Shown one piece after another: positions 17,784-26,072 of a stretch of 64,000 bases of DNA. Position 1 is the stretch's first letter. Each line of letters begins with the position of its first letter. The stretch is from Actinomadura citrea (GTDB lineage Bacteria; Actinomycetota; Actinomycetes; Streptosporangiales; Streptosporangiaceae). The stretch covers positions 1,488,001 through 1,552,000 of the forward strand of contig NZ_JACCBT010000001.1 in NCBI RefSeq assembly GCF_013409045.1, given 5' to 3'. Both the position numbers and the translations under genes were made by a program. The notes beneath the pieces were generated by a model. That model made no database searches. It was not told where the DNA came from and saw nothing but the letters and a program-made list of their open reading frames with translations.

Positions 17784-18413
17784 GTGGAACGTTTGCGGGG
17801 ATGGCCGGTCACCTTGACCGAGGGCCCTGTAGGGCTGCGCCCGCTGCGGCACCGCGACGCCGCCGTCTGGCGCGATCTGCGGGTCCGCAACGCCGACTGG
17901 CTCCGCCCCTGGGAGCCCACCAACCCCGAGACGCCGCTGTTCCGCAGCGGCCTCGGACCGTACGTCAGCATGGTCCACACCATGCGCCGCGAGGCCCGCC
18001 ACGGCCTCGCCCTTCCGTGGGTCGTCACCCACGAGGGCGATTTCGCCGGTCAGCTCACCATCGGCGCGGTCGTCTGGGGTTCGGCCCGGTCCGCGCAGAT
18101 CGGCTACTGGGTCGACAGGCGCGTCGCCGGCCGCGGCGTCATTCCCACCGCCGTCGCCCTCGCCGTCGACCACTGTTTCTTCACCGTCGGCCTGCACCGC
18201 CTCGAAGCCAATATCCGTCCGGAGAACACCGCGAGCCGCCGCGTCGTCGAAAAACTCGGATTCCGCGAAGAGGGAATTCGGCGCCGCCATCTGCACATCG
18301 ACGGCGCCTGGCGCGACCACATCTGCTACGCCCTCACCGTCGAGGACGTGCCCGGTGGCCTGCGCGCCCGCTGGCTGGCAGACCGGAAACAGGCATTTCC
18401 CCGGCGCACCTGA
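17784..18413 (+). CDS. RimJ/RimL-type GNAT N-acetyltransferase
   Basis: 209-residue acetyltransferase that would move an acetyl group from acetyl-CoA to a protein N-terminus or small amine. GNAT features: GLRPLRHRDAAVWRDLR at the N-terminus, IGYWVDRRVAGRGVIPTAVALAVDH (motif A, acetyl-CoA loop), VGLHRLEANIRPENTASRRVVEKLGF (motif B) and the C-terminal IDGAWRDHICYAL, typical of RimJ. GTG 17784 is chosen; the open frame to 17724 lacks an RBS. Its place upstream of the SepX/GlpR-like gene is conserved across actinobacteria, but a link to division is only contextual. Confidence 0.87.
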   Translation: MERLRGWPVTLTEGPVGLRPLRHRDAAVWRDLRVRNADWLRPWEPTNPETPLFRSGLGPYVSMVHTMRREARHGLALPWVVTHEGDFAGQLTIGAVVWGSARSAQIGYWVDRRVAGRGVIPTAVALAVDHCFFTVGLHRLEANIRPENTASRRVVEKLGFREEGIRRRHLHIDGAWRDHICYALTVEDVPGGLRARWLADRKQAFPRRT

Positions 18414-18479
18414 GCGGCCCATGACTTTCCCGCCGTAAGAATCCTGCGATCGAGAAGTCCCGGCAAACGGAGAGTAACG

Positions 18480-18495
18480 GCGAGATCGATCTCGC
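18480..18495. promoter_or_regulatory. 16-bp perfect palindrome upstream of sepX-like gene
   Basis: GCGAGATCGATCTCGC lies 134 bp before the ATG of the SepX-like gene, in the 215-bp gap after the acetyltransferase gene. It may be an operator. No known consensus is recognised. Confidence 0.35.
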
Positions 18496-18628
18496 GACAC
18501 ACCGCCCCTTATGCTCGTCAACCTCTGACAGCCCCTCGTACCGTGCGGGGCGTGGCCCTGCTCCCATTGCACGTTCGCGCGCCGAAAGTCGGCCCGCCTG
18601 GCGAGTGTGCCCTGGAACGGTGGGGCCG

Positions 18629-19165
18629 ATGAGCAGCGCCGTCCTTTACCTCGCGATCGTCGCCGTCTGGGCCGTCGTCCTGGTACCCATGTGGCTGCGC
18701 CGCGACACCGAGACCACGGGAATCTCCCGCCTCCTCCACAAGCGCCCCGACGAGCCCGCCGCCGAGGACGACGAGGAGGAGACGCTCCGCGAGGAGGAGA
18801 TCCCCGCGCCGCGGCGCCCGGTGAGCCGCGCCACCGTCATCGCCCGGCGCCGCCGCCGGACCACCGGCCTCGCCGCGCTCCTCCTCACCTCCGCGGCCGT
18901 CGCCGCCTCCGGCCTCACGCCCTGGTGGATCACCGCGCCCCCCGTCCTGCTCCTGTCCGGCCACCTGGCGCTCCTGCGCGTCGCCGTGGGCATGGACACC
19001 GCCCGCCGCCGCGCCATGGCCCAGGCCCGCGCCGCGGCCCGCGCCCGCGCCCTGGAGGCCCGCCGCGCCGCCGAGACCGCCGAACCCGCCGAGGTCATCG
19101 AGCTCGTCACCCCCGACGAGGTCTTCGACCAGTACGCCGACGACCGCCGCGCCGTCGGCGAATAA
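18629..19165 (+). CDS. sepX: SepX/GlpR-like membrane protein linked to cell division
   Basis: 178-residue membrane protein. Seen: an N-terminal TM helix (AVLYLAIVAVWAVVLVPMWL, about residues 4-23), an acidic cytoplasmic linker (AAEDDEEETLREEE), an Arg-rich stretch, two further TM helices (GLAALLLTSAAVAASGL and WWITAPPVLLLSGHLALLRV), then an Ala/Arg-rich helix and a short conserved C-terminus (TPDEVFDQYADDRRAVGE). This architecture and the galU-glp-rimJ context match SepX of Streptomyces and GlpR of Corynebacterium, the membrane partner of Glp at the septum or pole. ATG 18629 has GGTGGGG upstream. Assignment rests on context plus layout; I cannot run an alignment. Confidence 0.72.
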   Translation: MSSAVLYLAIVAVWAVVLVPMWLRRDTETTGISRLLHKRPDEPAAEDDEEETLREEEIPAPRRPVSRATVIARRRRRTTGLAALLLTSAAVAASGLTPWWITAPPVLLLSGHLALLRVAVGMDTARRRAMAQARAAARARALEARRAAETAEPAEVIELVTPDEVFDQYADDRRAVGE

Positions 19166-19212
19166 CCGGTGCGCGAGCACTCCCCGATGTTTGCTAACCT
19201 TACGGAGTCCTC

Positions 19213-19286
19213 GGGGCTGTGGCGCAGTCCGGTAGCGCACCTCGTTCGCATCGAGGGGGTCAGGGGTTCAAATCCCCTCAGCTCCA
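19213..19286 (+). tRNA. tRNA-Ala (anticodon CGC)
   Basis: Complete cloverleaf: acceptor GGGGCTG with CAGCTCC (one G-T pair), D-arm GGCGCAGTCCGGTAGCGC, anticodon stem CCTCG/CGAGG around loop TTCGCAT (anticodon CGC), and T-arm AGGGGTTCAAATCCCCT. The discriminator is A and CCA is not encoded. The strain-variable stretch that follows suggests this gene may serve as an integration site. Confidence 0.93.
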
Positions 19287-19540
19287 CCGAGAACACGCAG
19301 GTCACAGGCTGGTTCAGGAGAGATCCTAGACCGGCCTTTGATCATTTGCCACCACGTCGCCACCAGACGGCGCGCTCCGGCCACCAGCCCAGCCGCCGCT
19401 ACGGGGACGTCGCGCCGTGCACGTCTCTCGACGCTGGTAGCCCAAGCCTCACGGGCGAAAGGTGCTCCGCCAGGTAGCGTCCACGTCGGCCCGCTGCCCC
19501 CCGTCCCCGGCAGTAGCCGAGGGGCTGGCATGGGGAGGGC

Positions 19541-20047
19541 CTACGCCCCCAACTGCCAGTTGGGGCCGAAGCCAGACTGGGGGGTCAGTTGGTCGGACGC
19601 GTGCCCGATGAACTGGTCGAGCGCGGCCTGACAGTGTTCCCCCTGGGCATCCCGTTCCCCACGGGACTCCGCCTTTCGGATCCCTTCAGCGGAACTTCGA
19701 ACTTGCTGCGCGGCAGCGATCAAGAAGTTGTCGTTGGAGAGCAGCCGGATCTGGGTGATGGCCCGGTCGACGACGGCCTGCAACCGGTCAGCCTCGGCGC
19801 GCGCGTCCAGGAAGTCCTGCCCCTCCTGGCCCTCTTGCTTGCGATACCAGTGAGTCAAGCTGGAACGGTGGTAGTCAGTGGCGGCGGCGACGAATTCCGT
19901 GTAAGCCGACAGGCGTTCCTGACGTAGGCGCTGAAACATCTCCCTTGTTTCGGCTCGGCGGCTTTGCCTGACCTGGAACAGGTGGGTCAGAGCGGAGCCG
20001 AGGAGGGTTCCGGCGACCGCGAGTGCGCTGGCGAAGAAGGCGTTCAC
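19541..20047 (-). CDS. Hypothetical membrane-anchored coiled-coil protein, 168 aa
   Basis: Not recognised. Starts at GTG 20047. One N-terminal TM segment (FFASALAVAGTLLGSALTHL, residues 4-23) is followed by a long basic/amphipathic helical region (FQVRQSRRAETREMFQRLRQ ... AEADRLQAVVDRAITQIRLL), predicted coiled coil in the cytoplasm. Single-TM helical proteins of this plan are common in actinobacterial mobile or accessory DNA. It begins an accessory block beside tRNA-Ala. The 250 bp between the tRNA and its 3' end contain no supported gene. Confidence 0.6.
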   Translation of the reverse strand: MNAFFASALAVAGTLLGSALTHLFQVRQSRRAETREMFQRLRQERLSAYTEFVAAATDYHRSSLTHWYRKQEGQEGQDFLDARAEADRLQAVVDRAITQIRLLSNDNFLIAAAQQVRSSAEGIRKAESRGERDAQGEHCQAALDQFIGHASDQLTPQSGFGPNWQLGA

Positions 20048-20094
20048 CCCGTCAGTGGACCAGAGCGCGCAAGGCGTGGGAAGTCTCGGAAGGC

Positions 20095-20116
20095 GGATGA
20101 GCCGTTCCTCTCATCC
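20095..20116. terminator. Small hairpin between accessory genes
   Basis: GGATGAG (20095-20101) pairs with CTCATCC (20110-20116) over an 8-nt loop. It lies downstream of the minus-strand glycosyltransferase gene and upstream of the 168-aa gene, so it may end glycosyltransferase transcripts. No T-tract. Confidence 0.3.
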
Positions 20117-20232
20117 ACGCCGGCGATGGACTGTCGAGCAAGACCGAGCAGCACCGCAGGCGCACGCCGGGCACCGTCCGGACCTTGGTCGCCGAAGGGT
20201 CGCCATTCCTGAAAAGCGGAAGCTCGGACGCC

Positions 20233-20982
20233 TCAGGGGAAGGTGTGGTCAGCGGTTCGGGGGAGCAGGTTGCCGGTGCGGATGGCGTTGAGGCGGTGGC
20301 GGATGAAGCGGTCCTGGTGCCGGCCCCATGTGTCGATCTTTGTGGGGTGGGTGCTCTGATCTGGGTGCTTGCGGTAGAGCCAGGTCACGGAGGGTTCTTG
20401 GTAGCCGTCGAAGACTTCGCTGAGTGCTATGAAGAGGGCCACGTCTTGTGCACGAGGAAGGGCGCCCCAGCCGCCGAAGGCGCGAATCAGATTCGCGGGG
20501 GCTACGAGGCCGGCGCAGGCCGCTTGGCATAGTCCCGTCTCTTCGTACAAAAGGCCGATCGTTCCCGCGGGCACCATGCCGCAGGGGTAGGCCAGGGGGT
20601 AGCGGACGCGGCGTCCGTCAATCAGGTCGTCCGCCTGGCCGATCGTCCAGCCGATGCCGGGATGTTCCTCGAAGGCGGGGATGAGCGTTGCGAGGCCGTC
20701 GGGAAGAAGGACGTCGTCATAGTCGAGCACCGCGACCAGTTCGCCGCGTGCCCGGCTCAGTGCGAAGTTCCGAGTCGTTCCGGTGCCGAGCTGGGCGCCG
20801 TTCGCCTCATAGAGCGCACCCGGACATAGATCGCGGGCCGCCGGCGCGGCCCCGTCCTCTTGGACGAGCCATTCAAGGTCCCAGCCGGGTGGGAGGCGTT
20901 GAGCCGCGACGCTCGCAGCGGCCTGCCGCAGGTAGTCGGGTATCGGCTCCCGTACGGCGGTGATGATCGAGATCAGCGGCAT
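20233..20982 (-). CDS. Glycosyltransferase family 2 (GT-A fold)
   Basis: 249-residue soluble glycosyltransferase. The N-terminus PLISIITAVREPIPDYLRQ is the GT2 nucleotide-binding strand. EWLVQEDGAAPAARDL holds the first Asp-Gly motif, and LGTGTTRNFALSRARGELVAVLDYDDVLLPDGL gives the R-N-x-A-L-xx-A-xGE and DxD (DYDD) signatures that bind the sugar nucleotide and metal. The C-terminal part supplies WLYRKHPDQSTH. The start ATG 20982 is 6 nt after AGGAGG. The start faces the reductase gene at 21082 (100-bp divergent gap). The donor and acceptor are unknown. Confidence 0.85.
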   Translation of the reverse strand: MPLISIITAVREPIPDYLRQAAASVAAQRLPPGWDLEWLVQEDGAAPAARDLCPGALYEANGAQLGTGTTRNFALSRARGELVAVLDYDDVLLPDGLATLIPAFEEHPGIGWTIGQADDLIDGRRVRYPLAYPCGMVPAGTIGLLYEETGLCQAACAGLVAPANLIRAFGGWGALPRAQDVALFIALSEVFDGYQEPSVTWLYRKHPDQSTHPTKIDTWGRHQDRFIRHRLNAIRTGNLLPRTADHTFP

Positions 20983-21081
20983 GGCACTCCTCCTCGTGAG
21001 CGGCGGCGCCGGGCGCACGGCCTTGATCATCACATGGCCCGGGGCGGAGGCGGGGAGACGGCAGCCTTTTATAGTGCTCAG

Positions 21082-21738
21082 ATGGACGTGAGCGCGATGC
21101 TTGAGCAGTACGCCTATCCGGAGACGACACCGTGGCTGCGGGCGAACATGATCGCGTCGCTTGACGGGGGGATCCAGTACCAGGGGAGCACCAGTGCACT
21201 CGGGTACGCGGGGGACTGGGCTCTCATGCAGCGGCTCAGGACGTTGGCCGACGTTGTGATCATGGGGGCCACGACCGTCCGGGAGTACGGGACGTATCCG
21301 GCGGAGGCGTCGAAGCTGGCGATCGTGTCGCGGAGCCTGCGGCTCGACTTCGACGGACCGCTGTTCACCGAGGCGCCCTCCCCGCCGGTCGTCATCACGT
21401 GCGGCGCGGCACCGGCCGAGCGTCTGCGCGAGGCCGAGAAGCGCGCTGAGGTCATCGTGTGCGGCGGTGACTCCACGGATATGGGCATGGCGTTGCAGCG
21501 GCTGGCCGACAAGGGTTACCAGCGGCAGCTCTGCGAGGGAGGCCCGGTCGTGCTCGCCCAGATCGCCGCCGCGGGTTGGCTGCACGAGCTGTGCCTGACG
21601 TTGAGTCCGGTCATCACCGCCGGCGACGCCGCCCGCGTTCTGGATGGTCCGGTCATCGACATGCAGCGCATGGAGCTTTGCCACGCGATCCAGGACGAGA
21701 ACTATCTGTTCCTGCGGTACCGCATGGCCCAGGGCTAG
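21082..21738 (+). CDS. RibD C-terminal-domain / dihydrofolate reductase-like protein
   Basis: 218-residue NAD(P)H-dependent reductase of the RibD_C fold (pyrimidine reductase, related to DHFR). Seen: LRANMIASLDGGIQYQG (substrate loop with S-x-D-G), ADVVIMGATTVREYGTYP (NADPH-binding motif with M-G-x-x-T-x-R), CEGGPVVLAQIAAAGWLHELCLTLSPVI (the E-G-G-P and L-x-E-L family motifs). ATG 21082 or 21097 could start translation. Its stop overlaps that of the convergent FolP-like gene by 4 bp. Its presence next to a dihydropteroate-synthase-like gene suggests a pterin or flavin-like substrate, but this is contextual. Confidence 0.8.
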   Translation: MDVSAMLEQYAYPETTPWLRANMIASLDGGIQYQGSTSALGYAGDWALMQRLRTLADVVIMGATTVREYGTYPAEASKLAIVSRSLRLDFDGPLFTEAPSPPVVITCGAAPAERLREAEKRAEVIVCGGDSTDMGMALQRLADKGYQRQLCEGGPVVLAQIAAAGWLHELCLTLSPVITAGDAARVLDGPVIDMQRMELCHAIQDENYLFLRYRMAQG

Positions 21739-22637
21739 ACGAGGTTGTGACGGACGTAGGCGGGGGGACGCCAGCCGAGGATGCTCTCGACCATGTTCAC
21801 CGCTTGCTTTGCCTCTGTGACGTCGTGAACTCGCACGATGCGTGCCCCGCTCAGGATGGAGACGACGAGGGTGGCGATGGTGCCCTCGATGCGGTCCTGC
21901 TGGTCTCGTTTCAGGGTCTCGCCGATGAAGTCCTTGTTGGAGACCGCGACGAGCATCGGGTAGCCGATTTGTGCGATCTCCGGGAGACGGCGAGTCAGTT
22001 CGAGTGAGTGATAGGTGTTCTTGTTCAGGTCGTGGCCGGGGTCGATGACGATCCGGTCCGCCGGCACACCGTGCTTCTCGGCCAGGGCGACCCGCTGACG
22101 CAGGAACTCGGCGACCTCGGTGACCACGTCGTCGTACTGCGGACGAGGGTAGGGAGTCCGGGGGTCGGCGAGGCTGTGGGTGATGATGAGGGTCGCACCG
22201 GCCTCTGCGACCACATCGGCGAGGGCGGGGTCGTGCAGTCCGCTCGTGTTGTTCAGGACGTCGGCGCCGGCGGCGAAGGCGGCGCGGGCGACCTCGGGGC
22301 GGTACGTCTCGACGGAGATCACCGCGTCCGTGCGGGAGCGGGCGCCCTCGACGACCGGCACCACGCGGTCGATCTCTTCTTCGACGCTCACCGGGGGCCC
22401 CGGAGCGAAGGGGACACCGCCGATGTCCAGCCAGTCGGCTCCATGGACGAGCGCGTTCTCTACCGCGATCAAAGCCTTGTCCAGGGCGAATGTGCGGCCC
22501 CGGTCGTGGAATGAATCGGGGGTGCGGTTGATTATCGCCATCACGGCGACCTGCCGCGAGAAATCGAACGTGCGTTGCCCGATCGTCCGTTCGGGGTAAA
22601 TAAGCTCAGGGTAGTAGATAGCGTTTATTTCGCTCAC
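21735..22637 (-). CDS. Dihydropteroate synthase family protein, FolP2-like
   Basis: 300-residue TIM barrel of the pterin-binding family. Compared with true DHPS the key motifs differ: AIINRTPDSFHDRG (canonical INVTPDSF), DIGGVPFAPGP where catalytic DHPS has a GGESTRPG-type loop, ISVETY instead of SVDTY, and VSNKDFIGETL instead of SRK-F-I-G. RVHDV near the C-terminus is retained. These changes match the actinobacterial FolP2 paralogues, which are reported to lack DHPS activity. It starts at GTG 22637 in an AT-richer stretch. Convergent with the RibD-like reductase. Function unknown; a pterin ligand is probable. Confidence 0.82.
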   Translation of the reverse strand: MSEINAIYYPELIYPERTIGQRTFDFSRQVAVMAIINRTPDSFHDRGRTFALDKALIAVENALVHGADWLDIGGVPFAPGPPVSVEEEIDRVVPVVEGARSRTDAVISVETYRPEVARAAFAAGADVLNNTSGLHDPALADVVAEAGATLIITHSLADPRTPYPRPQYDDVVTEVAEFLRQRVALAEKHGVPADRIVIDPGHDLNKNTYHSLELTRRLPEIAQIGYPMLVAVSNKDFIGETLKRDQQDRIEGTIATLVVSILSGARIVRVHDVTEAKQAVNMVESILGWRPPAYVRHNLV

Positions 22638-22687
22638 ATTAGCCGCCTAAGTCGAACTTGGCGTCAGCATAGCAAGGCGGCGGGCGG

Positions 22688-23845
22688 CTACCTCTCCGCT
22701 CGTACCCGCCGCCGTCCCACCGTGGTGACGAGCCGCAGGAGAGCGAAGAAGATCAAAGCCCCGCCGACCACCAGGAGCATGGAGAGCGCCCGCTCCTGGA
22801 GACTGTGCGATTTGATCACCACCGCCCCGGATCCGGCGATGAAACCGACGAGGGCGACGAAGAGACCGAGTATCTCCACCATCTTGAGCAGGCCGGACGA
22901 GACCATCTCCTGCGCTGCGTCGATGCGCTGGGCGAGCCTTAGCGACGCCTCGTCGAGCCGTTGTTCGAGCTCGGCCGAGGCCGCCGCGAGCCTCTCGTCC
23001 ACCTGGGCGGCGATGGAGTCCGCGACGGCCTGGGTATTGCGTTCGATCTGGTTCTGCAAATCCTGGGCCAGAATGATCGAACGCCGCTCCTGCGTGAACT
23101 GCTCGTGCACCAGAACGTCGCCGGGGGCGAGGGCGTCTATCGCCCGGTCTATCTCGTGGAGCCCTTCATCGTAACGGGCCAGCTTCCGATAAGCCGTCGC
23201 GCGCCGGTAATAGACGATCGCGTTTTCCTGGCCGCGCGCCATCATCTCGTCGGACAGATCCAGCATCATCTGCGGCTGTTCCGGCAAGTGGTCGGCGAAA
23301 TTGATTCCCGTCAGGAGCACCTGGTTGCTCCTGTTGTCCGCGTCGGGAGCGTCGACCGCCCGCTGGAACATGCTGAGCCCGTTCGTGGCACGCGTGCCGA
23401 GCGCGGCGAAGGCCGCGAAGCTCAGCACGAGGGCGTCATCTTCGAACTCCGCCAGCCAGTCGACACAAAGGCGGTGGAGCTGTGCGAACTTGAAGTCGAA
23501 GCGCAGGCGCTGGCCATGGACGTAGGCCAGGCACAGCCGCGCGGTACGCGTGTTGCTCGCTGCCAGGATCCGCGCCCGGTCGGCCCCGTCCAGGTAGCCC
23601 TGACCGTTCTTCCGAGCCAGCCAGGCGAGGTCTGTTGCCGCCGTCCGGATCTGCCGCACGGGGAGCCCGAACTCTTCGACCCGTGAGACGAACCCGTCCA
23701 CCCACGCCGACGGGGGGCCGGCGGTGGCCTCCGCGAAGTGGTCGACAAGGATGGACGCCTTCTCCCGGTCGGACGCCGCCTCCATGCGCTCCGCGAGCCG
23801 GTCGCTCTCCGGGCTCTGCCGTTGAGGCGGGACGCCGTTATCCAT
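22688..23845 (-). CDS. Hypothetical TPR-like / coiled-coil membrane protein, 385 aa
   Basis: Not recognised by name. Residues 1-210 are helical and TPR-like (LCLAYVHGQRLRFDFKFAQ, FQRAVDAPDADNRSNQVLL, ENAIVYYRRATAYRKLARYD as a good TPR unit). Residues ~235-300 form a strong coiled coil (QIERNTQAVADSIAAQVDER ... ASAELEQRLDEASLRLAQRI). Two C-terminal TM helices follow (MVEILGLFVALVGFIAGSG and LSMLLVVGGALIFFALLRLV) and a basic tail. The layout suggests an oligomeric protein hung from the membrane with a cytoplasmic protein-interaction head. The end is 51 bp from the FolP-like start on the same strand. Confidence 0.65.
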   Translation of the reverse strand: MDNGVPPQRQSPESDRLAERMEAASDREKASILVDHFAEATAGPPSAWVDGFVSRVEEFGLPVRQIRTAATDLAWLARKNGQGYLDGADRARILAASNTRTARLCLAYVHGQRLRFDFKFAQLHRLCVDWLAEFEDDALVLSFAAFAALGTRATNGLSMFQRAVDAPDADNRSNQVLLTGINFADHLPEQPQMMLDLSDEMMARGQENAIVYYRRATAYRKLARYDEGLHEIDRAIDALAPGDVLVHEQFTQERRSIILAQDLQNQIERNTQAVADSIAAQVDERLAAASAELEQRLDEASLRLAQRIDAAQEMVSSGLLKMVEILGLFVALVGFIAGSGAVVIKSHSLQERALSMLLVVGGALIFFALLRLVTTVGRRRVRAER

Positions 23846-23958
23846 GAGACCCCTTGCCGTCCGAAGCGACCTGAACCGGCCCAGCAGTCTAGGCCGCAGG
23901 TCGGCGCGGAGGCGTCCAGGAGCGCATCATCGGAGGTCAGAGGGGAAGGTAAACCCGC

Positions 23959-24387
23959 ATGATCGCTGGCAGTCCCGAGCCCGACGAGGCCACCGTGAGC
24001 GCCGTGGGCAAGCTGAGCGAAGCCCTGGAGACCATCGAGCGGGCCAGAGGCCATCTCTACTCATGGCATCAGCTCACCGGCAAGGCGGACTTCGAGTTGG
24101 GCGATGCGGCCGCGCTGCTCGCCCAGGCCGGTCACCAGGACCTTGCCGACGAGCTGTCGCGCGAACTCGTAGGCCGCAACGTCCTCCCGGACCGTTGGAC
24201 CTTCCAGGCGGTCGAGGAGTACGAAGACACCTACTACGAGCCGCTCCGGCGTTATGAGGCGCACGTACGAGAGTTGCTGACTGCTGGTAGACGGCACCTC
24301 CACGAGGCTCGGCTCAAGGAGGAGCGGCGTACCCACGGACACCCGCACCACACGGCCGCGCCGAGTACGCGCGGCCGTCGCCCGTAG
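23959..24387 (+). CDS. Hypothetical protein, 142 aa
   Basis: Family not named. It starts at ATG 23959 with GGGGAAGG upstream. A soluble helical protein: VSAVGKLSEALETIERARGH, LYSWHQLTGKADFELGDAAALL, a conserved-looking DRWTFQAVEEYEDTYYEPLR segment rich in aromatics, and a His/Arg-rich disordered end. I believe proteins with this FQ-VEEYEDTYY-type centre are widespread in Streptomycetales and Streptosporangiales as conserved hypotheticals, but I cannot verify it here. It lies 113 bp from the divergent 385-aa gene. Confidence 0.6.
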   Translation: MIAGSPEPDEATVSAVGKLSEALETIERARGHLYSWHQLTGKADFELGDAAALLAQAGHQDLADELSRELVGRNVLPDRWTFQAVEEYEDTYYEPLRRYEAHVRELLTAGRRHLHEARLKEERRTHGHPHHTAAPSTRGRRP

Positions 24388-24517
24388 AAGGCGACCGGGA
24401 GTGCGATCTCGCATCACCCAGATTCGCAGGGTGAGGAGGGACGCCGTGGAACGCAGTGCCCCACCCGGAAGACGGAACGTCGGCAGCAGTTGGCTCAGGG
24501 ACTCGTTCCGACAGGGT

Positions 24518-24554
24518 GGGAGTTCCCGGAGCAGGTGCGCCCCCGGGAACTCCC
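24518..24554. terminator. Hairpin between convergent genes
   Basis: A 12-bp perfect stem (GGGAGTTCCCGG 24518-24529 with CCGGGAACTCCC 24543-24554). It lies 16 bp beyond the minus-strand gene at 24571 and 130 bp beyond the plus-strand gene ending at 24387, so it may act in both directions. Confidence 0.5.
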
Positions 24555-24570
24555 GATCAATCGGTTGGAT

Positions 24571-24852
24571 CTATCCCTTGCACTGGGGATAGACGCTGCC
24601 GGCGCTGCAGTTGCGACCCGCGTCCTGGGACAGATCGATCGTGCTGCCGTCCTGGAGGAAGATCTTCCAGTGATCGGTCTGCCAGAGGCGGGAGGTCACC
24701 TGCCCCTTCCCGCTGGTTCCAGCGGGCGGAGCGGCGGGACCGTTCGAGCCGCCCGAGGTGGACCCGGACTCGGGGAGTCCGGTGCTCCCCGTGCCGACGA
24801 CTATGAGAAGGAGGATCGCTCCCGCGACCCACCCGGTTGTCCTGCTCTGCAT
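24571..24852 (-). CDS. Small membrane-anchored or secreted protein, 93 aa
   Basis: Starts at ATG 24852. Residues 5-22 are a TM or signal segment (TTGWVAGAILLLIVVGTG), followed by a Ser/Gly/Pro linker. A compact C-terminus follows, with a polar strand pattern (WQTDHWKIFLQDGSTIDLSQ) and two cysteines eleven residues apart (CSAGSVYPQC) that could form a disulfide. Family not recognised. No partner gene on the same strand. Coding nature is supported by the signal-like N-terminus, the Cys pair and the hairpin just downstream. Confidence 0.5.
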   Translation of the reverse strand: MQSRTTGWVAGAILLLIVVGTGSTGLPESGSTSGGSNGPAAPPAGTSGKGQVTSRLWQTDHWKIFLQDGSTIDLSQDAGRNCSAGSVYPQCKG

Positions 24853-25210
24853 TGTTTCTGGCTGGCTGCCGGCCCCGCCCCCGCGGGGCTCACCAGGCAC
24901 CAGCCCTCCTCTCGGGGACGACCGTCCCCTTGGATTTAGGACCGGCAAGATGAGGCATAGGGGTCCGGTGCCTCGGCTCGGCCGTGTCACCGGCCTGCCG
25001 CCTCGACGTCGACGATGTCGGGCTTCTGCGGGGCGGGGCTCATCTGCTTCGGTGCGCCGTGTGCTGGAGTTCGGTGGCAAGACGGTCGTCTCACATTGTG
25101 GGACGGAGGTCGGGCTTGCTGAGCGGGAGGCGGTGGGGGTGGCTAATCTATCGACTTGGTAGGATTTTCACTTCTGTACCACCCATCCCTTCCGTTTCAT
25201 GAGGTCTCCC
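24853..25210. other. Intergenic region upstream of SAM hydrolase operon
   Basis: No supported gene. The region separates the divergent 93-aa gene and the SAM hydrolase operon and should contain both promoters. I see no riboswitch signature; in particular the hallmark helices of SAM-I/SAM-II/SAM-IV are not evident by eye. Confidence 0.4.
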
Positions 25211-26041
25211 ATGCCGCAAAGTCGTCCGTTCGTCAGCCTGGCGACCGACTTCGGTGCGGCGTACACGGCGATCTGCGCGGGGGTGGTGTACGGGATCGCT
25301 CCGGACGCGAACGTGCTGGTGCTCAGCGATGAGATCACGCCGTTCGACGTGCGGGAGGGGGCGATGCTGCTGCGGCAGGCGCTGCCGTACCTGCCGGTGG
25401 GCGTGCACGTCGGGATCGTGGATCCGGGGGTGGGCACGTCGCGCCGGCCCCTGGCGATCGTGACGGGCCGCGGTGACGTGCTGGTCGGGCCCGACAACGG
25501 GCTGCTGGTGCCGGCGGCGGAGGCGCTGGGCGGGATCGCCGGGGCGTATGCGCTGGAGAACCCGGCCTACCGGCTTCCGGGGGTCTCGACGTCGTTCCAC
25601 GGGCGTGACGTGTTCGCTCCCGCGGCCGCGCACGTCGCGGCGGGGGTGGACGCGGCGGATCTCGGTGCGTCCGTCGAGCCGCTGCCGCTGGACGTCCCGC
25701 CCCCGGTGATCCGGCCCGGCGAGCTGACCGTTCCCGTGCTGTACACCGACCGGTTCGGAAGCCAGGTGCTGGGCGCGGAGCGCGGCGACCTGGCGGCGGC
25801 GTTCGGCACGCTGGAGCCGGGCACCCCTCTCGACGTGGAGTGGAACGTTGCAGACGCACCGTCCCGGACGATCCGCGTCCCGTTCCAGCTCACCTTCGGC
25901 AGCGTCGCGGTCGGGGAGCCGCTGCTGTGGACCGACTCGTCCGGATGGCTCGCCCTGGGCGTCAACCAGGGACGCGCCATCGAAGTCCTCGGCCTGGCCG
26001 GCGCGCGGACCCTCACTCTGCGCGCGGTGCCGCATCCATGA
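25211..26041 (+). CDS. SAM hydroxide adenosyltransferase (SAM hydrolase, DUF62)
   Basis: Predicted to hydrolyse S-adenosylmethionine to adenosine and L-methionine with a water/hydroxide nucleophile, the non-halogenating cousin of fluorinase/chlorinase. ATG 25211 is preceded by GAGG at 6 nt. The conserved side-chain triad is recognisable at Asp71, Arg78 and His130 (GIVDPGVGTSRRPL and SFHGRDVFAPAA), with ATDFG at 11-15 and VGPDNGLL at ~92-99. The halogenase-specific loop is absent. 276 aa is normal. It is followed after 31 bp by an amino-acid ABC importer, an association that may recover or exchange the methionine produced (inference). Confidence 0.88.
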   Translation: MPQSRPFVSLATDFGAAYTAICAGVVYGIAPDANVLVLSDEITPFDVREGAMLLRQALPYLPVGVHVGIVDPGVGTSRRPLAIVTGRGDVLVGPDNGLLVPAAEALGGIAGAYALENPAYRLPGVSTSFHGRDVFAPAAAHVAAGVDAADLGASVEPLPLDVPPPVIRPGELTVPVLYTDRFGSQVLGAERGDLAAAFGTLEPGTPLDVEWNVADAPSRTIRVPFQLTFGSVAVGEPLLWTDSSGWLALGVNQGRAIEVLGLAGARTLTLRAVPHP

Positions 26042-26072
26042 TCCGCAACCCTCACCGCCGGAGGCATCTCCT

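Noticed and set aside
19289..19540. Integrase remnant next to tRNA-Ala
   Set aside because: A short minus-strand frame exists, but I could not see catalytic R-H-R-Y motifs or an att repeat; insufficient evidence.
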